DNA from: Sphingopyxis panaciterrae
Lineage (GTDB): Bacteria; Pseudomonadota; Alphaproteobacteria; Sphingomonadales; Sphingomonadaceae
NCBI RefSeq assembly: GCF_011762125.1
Contig: NZ_JAASQN010000002.1
Span: forward strand, 620,001 to 684,000
Direction: 5' to 3'
DNA length: 64,000 nt
Below, one piece after another: positions 26,440 to 35,754 of this stretch. The notes under the pieces were generated by a model. That model was given only the letters and a program-made list of their open reading frames with translations, was not told the origin of the DNA and made no database searches. Within the stretch, counting starts at the first letter, position 1. Each line of letters begins with the position of its first letter. The position numbers were made by a program, and so were the translations under genes.

Positions 26440-26905
26440 CAGCCTCTATATCTTGGCGCGTGCGGGCAGCGGCACCTTCCGGCTTGCGTTAAACTGCGCG
26501 CCTGAACTCGTCCGCTCTTTGGTAGCGCCGCTTCTCGCCGATGGCGGACGCATCGTGAACACGTCCCCGGGCCTGACCCGGTTTTTTCGCACCGGGTCTA
26601 CGGGCTTTTCGGCGGTCGATGGCATGGCCGATGCGCGCCGCATCAATCTTGTGCAGGGACCCGGCGCATTCGGGATTGCGGTCAGCACAGTGGCGCCGGG
26701 CGCAATCGATCCCATTTCGCGTGACTGCGCGGTGTGCGACGCCCCCGATCGCAACCGGCGGCGGCGCCGGCATGTCCGCGCTCGCCGGGCGGACCAGCCC
26801 CCACGATATCGGCCCGGTGATGGCCAATCTGCCCCGGAGGGTAACCAATGATAGGGGCACAGCGCATCGAATACCGGGCGTCGAAGGCAATCATGGCAGC
26901 CCGAA
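26440..26905 (+). pseudogene. Remnant of a short-chain dehydrogenase gene
   Basis: Pieces of a classical SDR can be read across three frames. The first holds GGRIVNTSPGLTRF (strand before the catalytic Ser) and GIAVSTVAPGAIDP (the VNTVAPGAI motif). About 26765 the similarity moves to another frame with ALAGRTSPHDIGPVMANL (normally GR-G-P-DIG-V-A-L). At 26848 it moves again to GAQRIEYRASKA (normally TGQRIEVSGG). The N-terminal cofactor domain is missing and the YxxxK motif is not intact. It is certainly non-functional as a dehydrogenase. Confidence 0.75.
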
Positions 26906-27097
26906 CGGGTAGGATATCCGTGACGCCACCCGCTGCCCGCCGCGGCCGATAAGACGGCAGGATCCGGCTCGACCCGGCTGGCCTCGGCCAGTCCTTGGTT
27001 TCAAGCATTCTCAGATGATCGTCGCCGGATCCGGGTGGCGCGCGCGCCAGAGGGGGAATCCACCTGTCCCTCCGCGATGCCCGGTGGCGAGAGAGCG
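26906..27097. other. Non-coding gap
   Basis: Nothing recognisable was found between the SDR remnant and the hairpin downstream of the MipA-like gene. Confidence 0.4.
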
Positions 27098-27128
27098 GGA
27101 TGCCGGACATTTGCTCTGTCCGGCATCC
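27098..27128 (-). terminator. Strong hairpin downstream of the MipA-like gene
   Basis: A perfect 12-bp stem (GGATGCCGGACA / TGTCCGGCATCC) with a 7-nt loop begins 20 bp after the MipA stop. No T-run follows on the minus strand, so it is either a GC-type terminator or an mRNA-stabilising structure. Confidence 0.6.
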
Positions 27129-27148
27129 AGCCTAAATATGCCGTCGCA

Positions 27149-27961
27149 TCAGAAGCTGTAGGTAATACCGAAGACCCCGTATGGACGCGTCTTGTGATAG
27201 ACGATCGGGCTGTCCTTCGCGTCGCCGAGCAGCGACGACACGCCCCCCATTGCCATCACGCCGATGCGATCGGTCAGGCGGTAGACGATCGCAAGTTCGG
27301 CTTTGGCATCGATGAGCCCGCTTCCCGCCCGATATTGCGGAAGCCCCGAGGCGGCGGATTGCCCTGCGGTCACTCCGAAATAGCGGTTATTGTGCTTGCG
27401 GTCTCCCCAAGTGGTGCCGATCGACGGGACCAGCGTGAGCTTGTCGCTTGCCGCGATCGGGTAAGCGAGGCTGGCATCGGCGATGACGCCTTCGGTGTTG
27501 CCGGTGATGATCTTGGTCGCGCTGAGCGTCGCCTCGAAGCCGCTTTGGCGAAGCTTCACGAAACCGCGCCCGCCGAGGCCGAGCGACAGCTTGCCGATAC
27601 CGTCGGGCGCATCCTTCGCGCGGTAGCCGCCGACCGGCGTCAGTCCGACGCCGACGGTGACATGTTCGGATTCAAGGAGATTGGCGCCCACACCATCCTG
27701 AAGATTGACGAAGAAACGCCCCCATTTCACATCGACCATGGGAAGCGGCTGAAATCTGTAGTCGTCGGCGCCTTGATAGGCCGGCGCGTAGAGCCCGCCG
27801 ATGCCGACGATGATATGATCGTCGTCAGGATCGACCGACCCGTCCAACGGCCCCTGGATCGGCGGCTGCGTCTGCGCCTGGGCGGCAGCGGGCACCATCG
27901 CGAAGGGCAGCATCGCAAGCATGAGGGTGGAACAGGTTCGAAGAGGAGAGAGATTGTGCAT
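27149..27961 (-). CDS. MipA/OmpV-family outer-membrane protein
   Basis: The protein has 270 residues from the ATG at 27961. A signal peptide is clear (TLMLAMLPFAMVPAAAQA), followed by IIVGIGGLYAPAYQGADDYRFQPLPMVDVKWGRFFVNLQDGVG, the hallmark opening of MipA/OmpV barrels. The product ends in RPYGVFGITYSF with a terminal Phe typical of outer-membrane beta-barrels. MipA proteins scaffold murein enzymes or act as porin-like barrels, and the role here is unknown. The reading frame has no stop before this ATG, so it is continuous with the upstream frame that begins at 28390. Confidence 0.85.
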   Translation of the reverse strand: MHNLSPLRTCSTLMLAMLPFAMVPAAAQAQTQPPIQGPLDGSVDPDDDHIIVGIGGLYAPAYQGADDYRFQPLPMVDVKWGRFFVNLQDGVGANLLESEHVTVGVGLTPVGGYRAKDAPDGIGKLSLGLGGRGFVKLRQSGFEATLSATKIITGNTEGVIADASLAYPIAASDKLTLVPSIGTTWGDRKHNNRYFGVTAGQSAASGLPQYRAGSGLIDAKAELAIVYRLTDRIGVMAMGGVSSLLGDAKDSPIVYHKTRPYGVFGITYSF

Positions 27962-28390
27962 ATTTTCTTTCGCTAGGCTGTTGGGGATGAGGAACGGGAT
28001 TGGTCCGGACGCCGGGACGGGGGATGGGGGGAGGCGGCCCGGCGTCCGGTTTTCCGCGCGGCGCCGGAAGAAGCTCCGATCGCGGACGCGAAAATCATGT
28101 TGCAGTCGATATGGCGCGATCAGCCGGTCGATCGCTTCCTTTTGCGGGGCATCATAGCCGGCCTGGACAAGGCGATCGCATTCGTCCTGCGGGAGATCTT
28201 GCTTCGACGTCCGGCTCAGGACCGCATAGCGCCGCAGCGCCTCGAGCCGCGCATTGGCGAGCGGAAGCGACCTCGACCGATGCCCGAAAAACCACAGGAA
28301 GATATTGCTGCGCGGCATCAGGCTGGAACGCTGATCGCTGAGCGATACGGCGATCACCTGCTCCTCCAGCGGTGTCAGTTCGTTGGCCAT
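27962..28390 (-). CDS. Hypothetical N-terminal reading frame, in frame with the MipA gene
   Basis: An ATG at 28390 with a good AAGGAG site opens a frame whose first about 100 residues (MANELTPLEEQVIAVSLSDQ, then ALRRYAVL and DECDRLVQAGYDAPQKEAIDRL) look like a real, charged, helical cytosolic protein. The next 40 or so residues are Arg/Pro-rich and look like untranslated DNA. The frame runs without a stop into the MipA signal peptide. It may be a small protein that lost its stop codon, or a chance open frame. I do not recognise a family. Confidence 0.5.
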
Positions 28391-28522
28391 CGGTGGCGTC
28401 TCCTTCTCCCCTGAGACGCCGACGGGCGAACCGCTCCTCATCAAAAAATTTCCGGCGACTATGTCCGGACGAAAAAGAGATGGGAAAGCGCGCCGTTTCC
28501 GGCTGTTGCGTTACGGGCAGCG

Positions 28523-30883
28523 TCAGAAGCGAGCGTCGATTCCGAGACGGATCGTGCGCGGCCGGACGGGGGTGACTTGGTTCCGCTCTGCCAGCCCGAA
28601 AGGGTTACCGAATGCAAAGGTGTTCGCGCGCGTGTCGCCAAGATTCAGGATATCGAGCGACAGGCCGAAACGCGGAAATCCGAGCCGCGTACCGATATTG
28701 AGGACACCGTAATTGCCCTGCGAGACGTCGAGCAAGGGCCCCACGCCGAGATTGGACTTGCCGTAACCGCGAAACGATGCGTCGATGGCGAGGCTGGTGT
28801 TCGGCGCGAGCTGGGTACGCCACTCTACCCCGAGCCGCATTCCGTCGTCGGGAATATTGGGGAGCGTGTTCTTGTTCGGCTCGCCAAATTGCGGCGGAAC
28901 ATCATAAAGATAGCTTTGATTGACGAATGCCGCGGCGGTCAGCGTGAGCGACGGCCATACGCGCCATCGCATCTCGCCATCGAGCCCGTAGATCCGGCCG
29001 TTGCCGATATTCGCCGTATAAGGAAGACCGGACCCGTCGATGAGGTCAGCCTGAATATTATTCCAGTCGACCGCAAAGACGGCAGCGCGAAGCGAGAAGC
29101 GGTCACGGTTCCTGTCCCGCCACCGGACGCCGATTTCGACCTGCCTCAGTTCGTCGCTCAGAAATTCTTGCCCCTCCTCGCTCGATCCGGCGGGTGCGAC
29201 CGCGAAGCCGGCGGTCCTGAACCCTTCCTGGAAATGGCCGTAAACTGAAAGCGACGGACTAAGCTGCCAGTCGAGCGCCGCGGTCGTCGCGAACCGCACG
29301 CGTACCCGCGACGCTTCCTCGGGTTCGTCCAGACCCTCGCCGACCAGTCGCCCGGCCCCGCCCCCGACCGACAGGCGCCCACCCATCGTCAGATGGAGCG
29401 AGCGCGTCACCGGGAGTGTCGCCTGCCCAAAGAGCGAAAGTTCCCGCTGCCGGTTACGGACCCCGGCGATCTGCTCGGGCGCATCGACCGGTCCCAGCCA
29501 CCGCGACACGCGGCTGACATTATGGATCGCCGCGAAGCCCGCGACCCACGGCGTTTTCGCGCCGCCACCCGAAAGCCGCGTTTCGTGCGACCAGAAGGTG
29601 ATATCGTTCTGCTCCTCAAAGCGCCGCGGCGCGGCGGCCGCGCCGGACCCGGTCGCGTCGAAAACCGTCGAGAGATGCTGCCGCGCAACCGAGTTCGTCG
29701 AGACGAGTTCGCCCTCGCCCATCGGCCGCCGTGCGGTAACATAGGCCAGTCGATATTCGTTCCGGAACGGCTGCGACATGGCGTTGCGACGCTCGAGCGG
29801 CGGCTCGCCCCGCAGCAGATACTGTCCGTCATCGGTCCTGATCCGCTGATAGACCCCGCCGACGTCGATGGTCCATCCCACAACATCGTCGATACGCCAG
29901 ATCAGCCGCTGACCAAAATTCGAGCCGCCATTGATATCGCGCTTTTCTCGGCCCGGATCGTCGATGTAGCCCGCCTCGCGCGCACCGTAGATGACGGCGC
30001 GCAGTCCCATCCGTCCCTGCGCCAGCGGCAGGTTGACCATCGCGGCGAAATCGCTGCCAACGCCGCCGAAGCGCGTCGCGCTGACGCCAGCCGACGCACT
30101 CGCATAAGCTGCGCTGCTGTCGGGTCCGTTGGGCACGAGCCGTATGATCCCGCCGATCGAGCCGGCGCCGTATAATGTCCCTTGCGGCCCTGCGAGGACC
30201 TCGACGCGATCGAGATCGTAAAGGTTGAGGTCGGGATCGGGCGCGTTGTACGAAAGGCGGACATCACCGAGATATTGCCCCACTGTCGCCTGGGTCGGAC
30301 CGTTGAAACTGCTGTCCGCGATACCGCGCACATAGATTTTGTTGCGTCCCCGGCCAAGGTTGGTGGCGTTGAGCGTCGGCAGCACGGCGGCGATGGCGGC
30401 GGTTCCGCCGGGCGCGCTGCGCGTCAGCCAGTCGGGATCGAGATCGACAATTTTCGCCGAACCCGGAAAATTGTCGAGCGGCATATTCTGTTTGCTGGCG
30501 GTGACGATGATATCGACCGGGTCGTCCTGTACCGCAGGAACCCTCGGCGGTGCCGGTTTCGGTGGGGGCCGCCGCTTCGGCACCGCGCGGCTGCGGACGA
30601 GGCGGACGGTCGCCCGATCGTAAAAGATCGCTTCCGCGCCGGTGCCGCGCAAAGCCCGGTCGAGCGCCACGCGAACCGAAAAATCGCCCTTCACCCCCGG
30701 CGACCGGCGCGCTGCAATGTCGGGATCGGTCACCGCGACGGTAATCCCGGCCTGCACGCCCAGCCGGGCCGCGACCTCGCCGAGCGAGCCTGGCGGGATG
30801 TCGAACGACCGCGCATGGGCCGGATCGGTCGCCGCAAGGCCGAACAGCGCAACCGCCGCCGCCATCCACCTATGGTGCGGCAC
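28523..30883 (-). CDS. TonB-dependent receptor with N-terminal STN (signalling) domain
   Basis: The receptor has 786 residues. After a signal peptide (AAAVALFGLAATDPAHA), residues about 26-95 form a secretin/TonB N-terminal domain (FDIPPGSLGEVAARLGVQAGI), the domain that talks to a FecR anti-sigma factor. The plug (KIYVRGIADSSF, VEVLAGPQGTLYGAGSIGG) and a barrel ending in TIRLGIDARF follow. With the FecR and sigma genes directly upstream it forms a Fec-type cell-surface signalling unit. The substrate is unknown; the family includes ferric siderophore and other importers. Confidence 0.93.
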   Translation of the reverse strand: MPHHRWMAAAVALFGLAATDPAHARSFDIPPGSLGEVAARLGVQAGITVAVTDPDIAARRSPGVKGDFSVRVALDRALRGTGAEAIFYDRATVRLVRSRAVPKRRPPPKPAPPRVPAVQDDPVDIIVTASKQNMPLDNFPGSAKIVDLDPDWLTRSAPGGTAAIAAVLPTLNATNLGRGRNKIYVRGIADSSFNGPTQATVGQYLGDVRLSYNAPDPDLNLYDLDRVEVLAGPQGTLYGAGSIGGIIRLVPNGPDSSAAYASASAGVSATRFGGVGSDFAAMVNLPLAQGRMGLRAVIYGAREAGYIDDPGREKRDINGGSNFGQRLIWRIDDVVGWTIDVGGVYQRIRTDDGQYLLRGEPPLERRNAMSQPFRNEYRLAYVTARRPMGEGELVSTNSVARQHLSTVFDATGSGAAAAPRRFEEQNDITFWSHETRLSGGGAKTPWVAGFAAIHNVSRVSRWLGPVDAPEQIAGVRNRQRELSLFGQATLPVTRSLHLTMGGRLSVGGGAGRLVGEGLDEPEEASRVRVRFATTAALDWQLSPSLSVYGHFQEGFRTAGFAVAPAGSSEEGQEFLSDELRQVEIGVRWRDRNRDRFSLRAAVFAVDWNNIQADLIDGSGLPYTANIGNGRIYGLDGEMRWRVWPSLTLTAAAFVNQSYLYDVPPQFGEPNKNTLPNIPDDGMRLGVEWRTQLAPNTSLAIDASFRGYGKSNLGVGPLLDVSQGNYGVLNIGTRLGFPRFGLSLDILNLGDTRANTFAFGNPFGLAERNQVTPVRPRTIRLGIDARF

Positions 30884-31823
30884 TGCCGGCCGGCCTCATG
30901 ATCCACCCGTCGGCCCGCTCTTCAACGGAAACATTCAGCGCGGAACCCAGCCGCCTGAGCTGCCCGGCACCGCTGCCGTCAAGGATGATCGTCCCGAAAA
31001 AAGGCTGGTCCGCAATCGATGGCGCGGCGGTGATGCGCACCCCGAGCGCGCGGCTGAGCTCCTCGGCGACGCGCGACAGCGGCGCTCCGGCATAGACGAG
31101 CGATCCCGACTTCCACGATCCGACTGCCGTGATCGGGACATCGCTCACCTTGACGCGCGTCGCACCGCCGCGATCGACGAGGCTCTGCCCGGCGTCGAGC
31201 GATACCGCGCGCGCGCCGGGATTATAGACGATCTTGCCTTCCGCGACAGCGACGCGCACCTCGCCCCGCTCGTGCACGACATTGAAGACCGTTCCCGCAT
31301 CCTCGACGACATTGCCCCCCACTTGGAGCCGGAACGGATTCTGCACATCGTGCCCGACCCGGAAGAGAGCTTCGCCCGAGGCGAGCGAAGCGAAACGCGG
31401 ATCCTTGCGGTCGAACGTCATTCGCGTTGCGCCGTTGAGCGTGACTTCGGTCGCCGCGTCGAGCGCGACCACCCGCCGTTCGCCGGGCGCCGTCACGACA
31501 TGGTAGCGGCTGGGCGCGGGGCTAGAAAACAGCAGGACGGCCGCGGCGACCGACGCCGCGATCGCGCCGCCGAAAAGGCCGCCGCGCCATCGGCCCCGCG
31601 CAGGCGTGTCCTGATCGTTCGCAGCTTCGCGGATGACGACGAGCGGCAGCAAGGGATCGATCGCCAGATCGTCCGCTTCGATGGCCTCATAGGCTTCTGC
31701 GTGGCGCTCGTTGGCAGCGAGCCACTCCGCAAAGGCCTCCCATGTTGCGTCGTCGCCATCGCGCAGCCGGATATGCCACTCGATCGCGCGGGCGCAGATA
31801 TTGTCGTCGACATCATATGGCAT
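30870..31823 (-). CDS. FecR-family anti-sigma factor
   Basis: The protein has 317 residues: an N-terminal cytosolic segment with WEAFAEWLAANERHAEAYE (the typical FecR DUF4880-type start), one membrane helix (FGGAIAASVAAAVLLF, about 90-106), and a periplasmic FecR domain (TAPGERRVVALDAATEVTLNGATRM, then FRVGHDVQNPFRL). It holds or activates the ECF sigma factor in response to the receptor's STN domain. The ATG at 31823 overlaps the sigma gene stop; a GTG at 31838 is an alternative. It overlaps the receptor gene by 14 bp. Confidence 0.92.
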   Translation of the reverse strand: MPYDVDDNICARAIEWHIRLRDGDDATWEAFAEWLAANERHAEAYEAIEADDLAIDPLLPLVVIREAANDQDTPARGRWRGGLFGGAIAASVAAAVLLFSSPAPSRYHVVTAPGERRVVALDAATEVTLNGATRMTFDRKDPRFASLASGEALFRVGHDVQNPFRLQVGGNVVEDAGTVFNVVHERGEVRVAVAEGKIVYNPGARAVSLDAGQSLVDRGGATRVKVSDVPITAVGSWKSGSLVYAGAPLSRVAEELSRALGVRITAAPSIADQPFFGTIILDGSGAGQLRRLGSALNVSVEERADGWIMRPAGSAAP

Positions 31824-32379
31824 GACGGTTTCTTTCACCTGTCAGATGCCGCCGGTCGGGGCGATCCTCATCCCATCGACGCCGCGCCAAGGTAATGGCT
31901 TCATAGGCCCGCGCCAGATGCTTCTCAACGGCGCTCACGCTGATCCCCAATTCCTCCGCTATTCGCCGCTGAGGCTCGCCATCGATCCGGAAGCGGCGGA
32001 AGATGATCCGGCTCCGTTCGGGCAGTTCGTCGAGCACTCGTTGCAGGATGGCAAGTTGTTCGCGCGCGATGAGTTCGGTTTCGACCGATGGCCGTTCGTC
32101 GACCTCGCCATCGCGCCCGCCATTGATCTCGCTCCAATCCTCCTCGCGGCGCGTGCGGCGGTCGGCGGTTCGGCGATGCATGAGAAAATGATTGTTGGTC
32201 ATGCTGTAAAGATAGGCGCGCGCCTGGGACACCGGGCCGATATGGTCGGCCAGCATCTTCATATGGATGTCCTGGAGTATATCCTCCGCCTCGTCGGCCG
32301 ACGCGCCGCGCGCCATCAGATAGCGCAGCAGTGCCGGACGCAGTTCGCCGAACAGGGAGACAAGCCCGCCGTCGCTCAT
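31813..32379 (-). CDS. ECF-type RNA polymerase sigma factor (FecI-like)
   Basis: The product has 188 residues from ATG 32379 (the longer frame starts with TTG). Region 2 is seen in LRPALLRYLMARGASADEAEDILQDIHMK and AYLYSMTNNHFLMHRR. Region 4 is VLDELPERSRIIFRRFRIDGEPQRRIAEELGISVSAVEKHLARA with its helix-turn-helix. It directs transcription of the downstream receptor gene when released by FecR. No clear ribosome-binding site is seen. Confidence 0.92.
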   Translation of the reverse strand: MSDGGLVSLFGELRPALLRYLMARGASADEAEDILQDIHMKMLADHIGPVSQARAYLYSMTNNHFLMHRRTADRRTRREEDWSEINGGRDGEVDERPSVETELIAREQLAILQRVLDELPERSRIIFRRFRIDGEPQRRIAEELGISVSAVEKHLARAYEAITLARRRWDEDRPDRRHLTGERNRHAI

Positions 32380-32796
32380 AGCAGATTTGCAGCAGCGATA
32401 TTCGAGGTCGGGCAAGCGGCGGAACTGTCTCTTTCTGTCCGCTCGGCAGCGCGCTGCAGCGAGAACCGCCAGTACCGCGATGGGGGACGGACCGCCGCGA
32501 CGCCAAGCGAGTGAAGAAACGGTCTCAATCGAGCGAGAAATGCCGTCAAAAGCGGCTCCAACCTGTTACAAATGGCAGATAATATTGGCGACCAAGCCGC
32601 GGCCGAAGGCCTATCCTACTCGTTCTGCGGACGCAACCCGTTAGGCCGAACGCCGCTCTCCAGGCGGGGGGCGTTCAAGACTCTGGGCGGGACGGCAGCG
32701 CGCGGCAAGGTGGAGCATACCCTCATTGCGACCTCGACGGCGATGATGGAATTGTACAGCAGATATCTTTCGCAGGCTTCCCATGAGGAGAATGAA

Positions 32797-33273
32797 ATGC
32801 AGCTTCGTCATGCCCTGTTCGGAATTGTGCTTCTCGGCACTCATGCCTCTGCGACCAGCCCCTCCGCGCAACCACCCAAAGACGTCATGGAAATAATGTA
32901 CGAGGGGGATATAGACTGGTCGGCGAGCCGGTTCGGCGCGCAGCTGCCGATCGCGTTTCTGGCCGGAGACCCGACGAAGCCGGGTCCTTATGTCGTGCGG
33001 GTAAAATTCGCGCCGGGCCATATGAGCAAACCCCATTTCCATCAGGAAACGCGGTACATATTGGTTCTCAAAGGCACATGGTGGGCGGGCTGGGGTCCAT
33101 CGGGGAATCATGATGCGACCGTGGCAGTGCCGGCGGGCAGCTTTGTCGTCCATCACCCCAACAAAATCCATTATGATGGAGCGAAGGACGAAGAAGTCGA
33201 ACTGTTGATCATGGGCACGGGCCCGAGCTCGATAACCGATGTGAATTCATCCGGGGAGCCGATCAAGGAGTAA
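32797..33273 (+). CDS. Secreted cupin-domain protein
   Basis: The protein has 158 residues from ATG 32797, which has GAGGAG 6 nt upstream. A signal peptide (LRHALFGIVLLGTHASA) predicts export. The cupin core has VVRVKFAPGHMSKPHFHQETRYILVLKGTWW (metal-binding His/His/Glu) and PAGSFVVHHPNKIHY (further His). It probably binds a metal and may be an enzyme or sensor in the periplasm, but no function can be assigned. It is divergent from the sigma/FecR module and convergent with the TonB receptor that ends at 33516. Confidence 0.8.
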   Translation: MQLRHALFGIVLLGTHASATSPSAQPPKDVMEIMYEGDIDWSASRFGAQLPIAFLAGDPTKPGPYVVRVKFAPGHMSKPHFHQETRYILVLKGTWWAGWGPSGNHDATVAVPAGSFVVHHPNKIHYDGAKDEEVELLIMGTGPSSITDVNSSGEPIKE

Positions 33274-33279
33274 GGATCA

Positions 33280-33327
33280 GCCCCGTCGACGCGGCCCGCC
33301 GATGGTGCTGACCGGCGGCGTCGGGGC
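33280..33327. terminator. Bulged GC stem-loop between convergent genes
   Basis: GCCCCG and CGGGGC arms enclose further pairing (GACGC/GCGTC and CCGCCG/CGGCGG). It starts 7 bp after the cupin stop. No T-run is present. It is a possible terminator for the plus-strand gene. Confidence 0.35.
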
Positions 33328-33515
33328 CGATGCAACCGGCCAGTTCATCCCGTTGGAATCTCCAGGACCGCGCCTTCGAAATATGCTTTCTCGGGCTGCG
33401 CGGGGCTGCCGCTCTTCCGACAGCCCGACGCTTCGCCACTCCTGGTACCGACCCACCACGGCAAGCATTGTAGTGCCGCCCCGGTCATCCCGCTTGAAGC
33501 CCGCCACCGCCTTCA

Positions 33516-35744
33516 TCAGCGCCGTACGGAAAGCTGGAGCGCATAGGTCCTTGGCGTCTGGATACTGGCGAAGAATGGTCCGTTCGCGAGCGTCGGGATC
33601 GTCGCCGAGAGGACCGATTTCCGGTTTGTGAGATTCTTTCCGACCAGCGCGATCTCCCAATTCTTGTCCGCCGGGCCTACCGCGACCCGAAGGTTCACCA
33701 AACCGTAAGCCTGGCGCTTGGGCGCATTGAATGAGGGCAGCTGGTGATACTGACTTGAGCTGAAGTCGACGAAGGGATTGATGCTGAGATCGAGGTTCGG
33801 CGTCAGGGCGGTTTCATAATAGGCGGCCACGCTGCCGGTCCATTTGGGTGCGCGCACGGCGCGCGTGCCCGCTGGCGCACCCGGGAACGCCTCGACGTTG
33901 ATCGCGTCGGCATAGACCACTCCCCCCTGCAGCCGCATGCCTGGGAATGGCCGCCAGTGGAAACTTGTGTCCACGCCGCGTGTCCGGACCTTGGCATTGG
34001 TGATAACATTGCCAAGTGAGGTGTTGATATTATACTGAAAATCCTTGACCGTCGTGTTATACAGCGCGAGCTCAAGCGACGCTGTCGCGGCCGGCTGCAG
34101 CTTCACGCCGACCTCATAGGTAAGCGCCTGCTCCCCTTCGAACTCCGTAAGAGCGGGGTTGGACGGAAGCGTCTGGAAGCCGCCGCTCTTGCTGCCGCGC
34201 GATGCCGATGCGTAAATGACGTTCCGGCTGTCGAGATAATATTGCGCCGATAGCGACCAGTCGAGATTATTCTCCTTGCGCGACAGTCTGAACTCGGGGA
34301 ACGGCGCGAAGATCGCGGTGGCCGAACCCGGACGCAGTTCGGTGCGGAAGAAGCGACCGCCCTTTGTCTCGCGGGTGTAGCGGGCGCCGGCGCTAAGCTT
34401 GATCGCTTCGAGCGGACTGGCATTGGCTTGCACGAAACCCGAGTAGGAGTTCACGTCCTGCTCGTAGAAGTGGTTGAGAGCACCGCTCCGCGGCCACGGC
34501 GCCTGAAAATCGAGGACCTGATCAACGCCCCATTTATTCCACAGATAATAGACACCGCCCATATAGCTGAATGACTTGTCGACCGGCGAAGAAAGCCGAA
34601 GTTCTTGCGAAAAGAGTTCGTTCGGCTCGGTGACCTGAAAGGTGTACATGCTGGCGGCGGTGAAATCGAGGTCGTTACGACGTCGATCCTTCCAGTTCAC
34701 ATAAGCCGTCTGCGAACTAAGGGTGAATTCGCCGAGCTCGTAGGCGACGATGAGCGTCGCGCGATGGCTTTTCTGATCGTCATAGGGCGGACGGTCTGGA
34801 TAACCGTTGTACGAGATCAGCGGGCCGATCGCGAAATCCGTCTGGCCGATCGATGCGGCGAGTTGGCGAATGCTCACGCTTCCCGGAACGCCCAGTCCAT
34901 CGCGAATAAGGTGGATATTCTGGCCGGCTTCCTTGTAGCGATCGAGTTGATAGATGAGCGTCGCCGACAGGCTGTCGGTCGGTTCCCACACGGCAACCAT
35001 TCGCCCGCCGACGATCTTGCGCGAGGGCTCGTCGACGCCGCGCAGGCGGTTACGAACATAGCCGCCTTCATTGTTGTAGTAGCCCGCCAAGCGCACGTGC
35101 AAGCTGTCGCTGAGCGGAATGTCGATGCCCCCCTCGAGGCGGGTGCTGTTGAAGTTGAACTCGTGACTGGCGGTGATATCGAAACCGAGATCATCGCCTG
35201 GACGACGGCTGACGAAGCTGACGGCGCCCAGGGTGATATTCTTGCCGAGCGTGGTCGACTGGGTACCCTTGATGACCTCGATCCGGTCGACGTCAAAAAT
35301 TGGCGAGACATAGTCGCGGGGATGAGCGGCATAGACGCCGTCAAAAAAACTGGCCACGGACGCCTCGATCGAGAATACGGCCGTGTTCGAGCCCAGGCCG
35401 CGGATCGTCGGTGCTGCCGACCCGCCCAACGCATTATATAGCTGGAAGCCCGGCGTTATGCCGCTCAGGTCCAGTCCTGACCCAACCAGCCGAGCGCTCA
35501 GCGCTTCGTCGCTCACGACGTTGACGGTAGCGGGCACATCGGTGATGGTTTCGGACTGTCTGCGCGCGGTGACGATCAGCTCGTTGGACCAGTCGGGCTC
35601 CGCGTCCGCCGCCGCTTCGACGCTGGCCCGGCCTTCTGCTGCCTTATCTTCTGCACGCCCTTGAGCGGCAGCCGGAGTGGACAGAACCAATCCTAACGCC
35701 GCGCAAGATAACGCCTTCAGATTGTCGAGACTCTTCGCTTCCAT
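33516..35744 (-). CDS. TonB-dependent receptor, copy 2
   Basis: The receptor has 742 residues from ATG 35744 (a GTG two codons upstream is in frame). Signal peptide (ALSCAALGLVLSTPAAAQ), TonB-box region (LIVTARRQSETITDVP), plug (RGLGSNTAVFSIEASVASFFDGVYAAHPRDYVSP) and barrel ending YALQLSVRR are all present. By eye about two thirds of residues in the barrel match the receptor at 4561-6771, including ALYNTTVKDFQYNINT and NAKVRTRG. Its promoter lies in a strikingly A/T-rich patch. It probably imports a compound related to that handled by copy 1. Confidence 0.93.
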   Translation of the reverse strand: MEAKSLDNLKALSCAALGLVLSTPAAAQGRAEDKAAEGRASVEAAADAEPDWSNELIVTARRQSETITDVPATVNVVSDEALSARLVGSGLDLSGITPGFQLYNALGGSAAPTIRGLGSNTAVFSIEASVASFFDGVYAAHPRDYVSPIFDVDRIEVIKGTQSTTLGKNITLGAVSFVSRRPGDDLGFDITASHEFNFNSTRLEGGIDIPLSDSLHVRLAGYYNNEGGYVRNRLRGVDEPSRKIVGGRMVAVWEPTDSLSATLIYQLDRYKEAGQNIHLIRDGLGVPGSVSIRQLAASIGQTDFAIGPLISYNGYPDRPPYDDQKSHRATLIVAYELGEFTLSSQTAYVNWKDRRRNDLDFTAASMYTFQVTEPNELFSQELRLSSPVDKSFSYMGGVYYLWNKWGVDQVLDFQAPWPRSGALNHFYEQDVNSYSGFVQANASPLEAIKLSAGARYTRETKGGRFFRTELRPGSATAIFAPFPEFRLSRKENNLDWSLSAQYYLDSRNVIYASASRGSKSGGFQTLPSNPALTEFEGEQALTYEVGVKLQPAATASLELALYNTTVKDFQYNINTSLGNVITNAKVRTRGVDTSFHWRPFPGMRLQGGVVYADAINVEAFPGAPAGTRAVRAPKWTGSVAAYYETALTPNLDLSINPFVDFSSSQYHQLPSFNAPKRQAYGLVNLRVAVGPADKNWEIALVGKNLTNRKSVLSATIPTLANGPFFASIQTPRTYALQLSVRR

Positions 35745-35754
35745 GCCCACCCCC

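Noticed and set aside
33277..33515. Possible remnant of a class II aldolase gene after TonB receptor copy 2, as in copy 1
   Set aside because: No aldolase motif is readable in any frame of this stretch.
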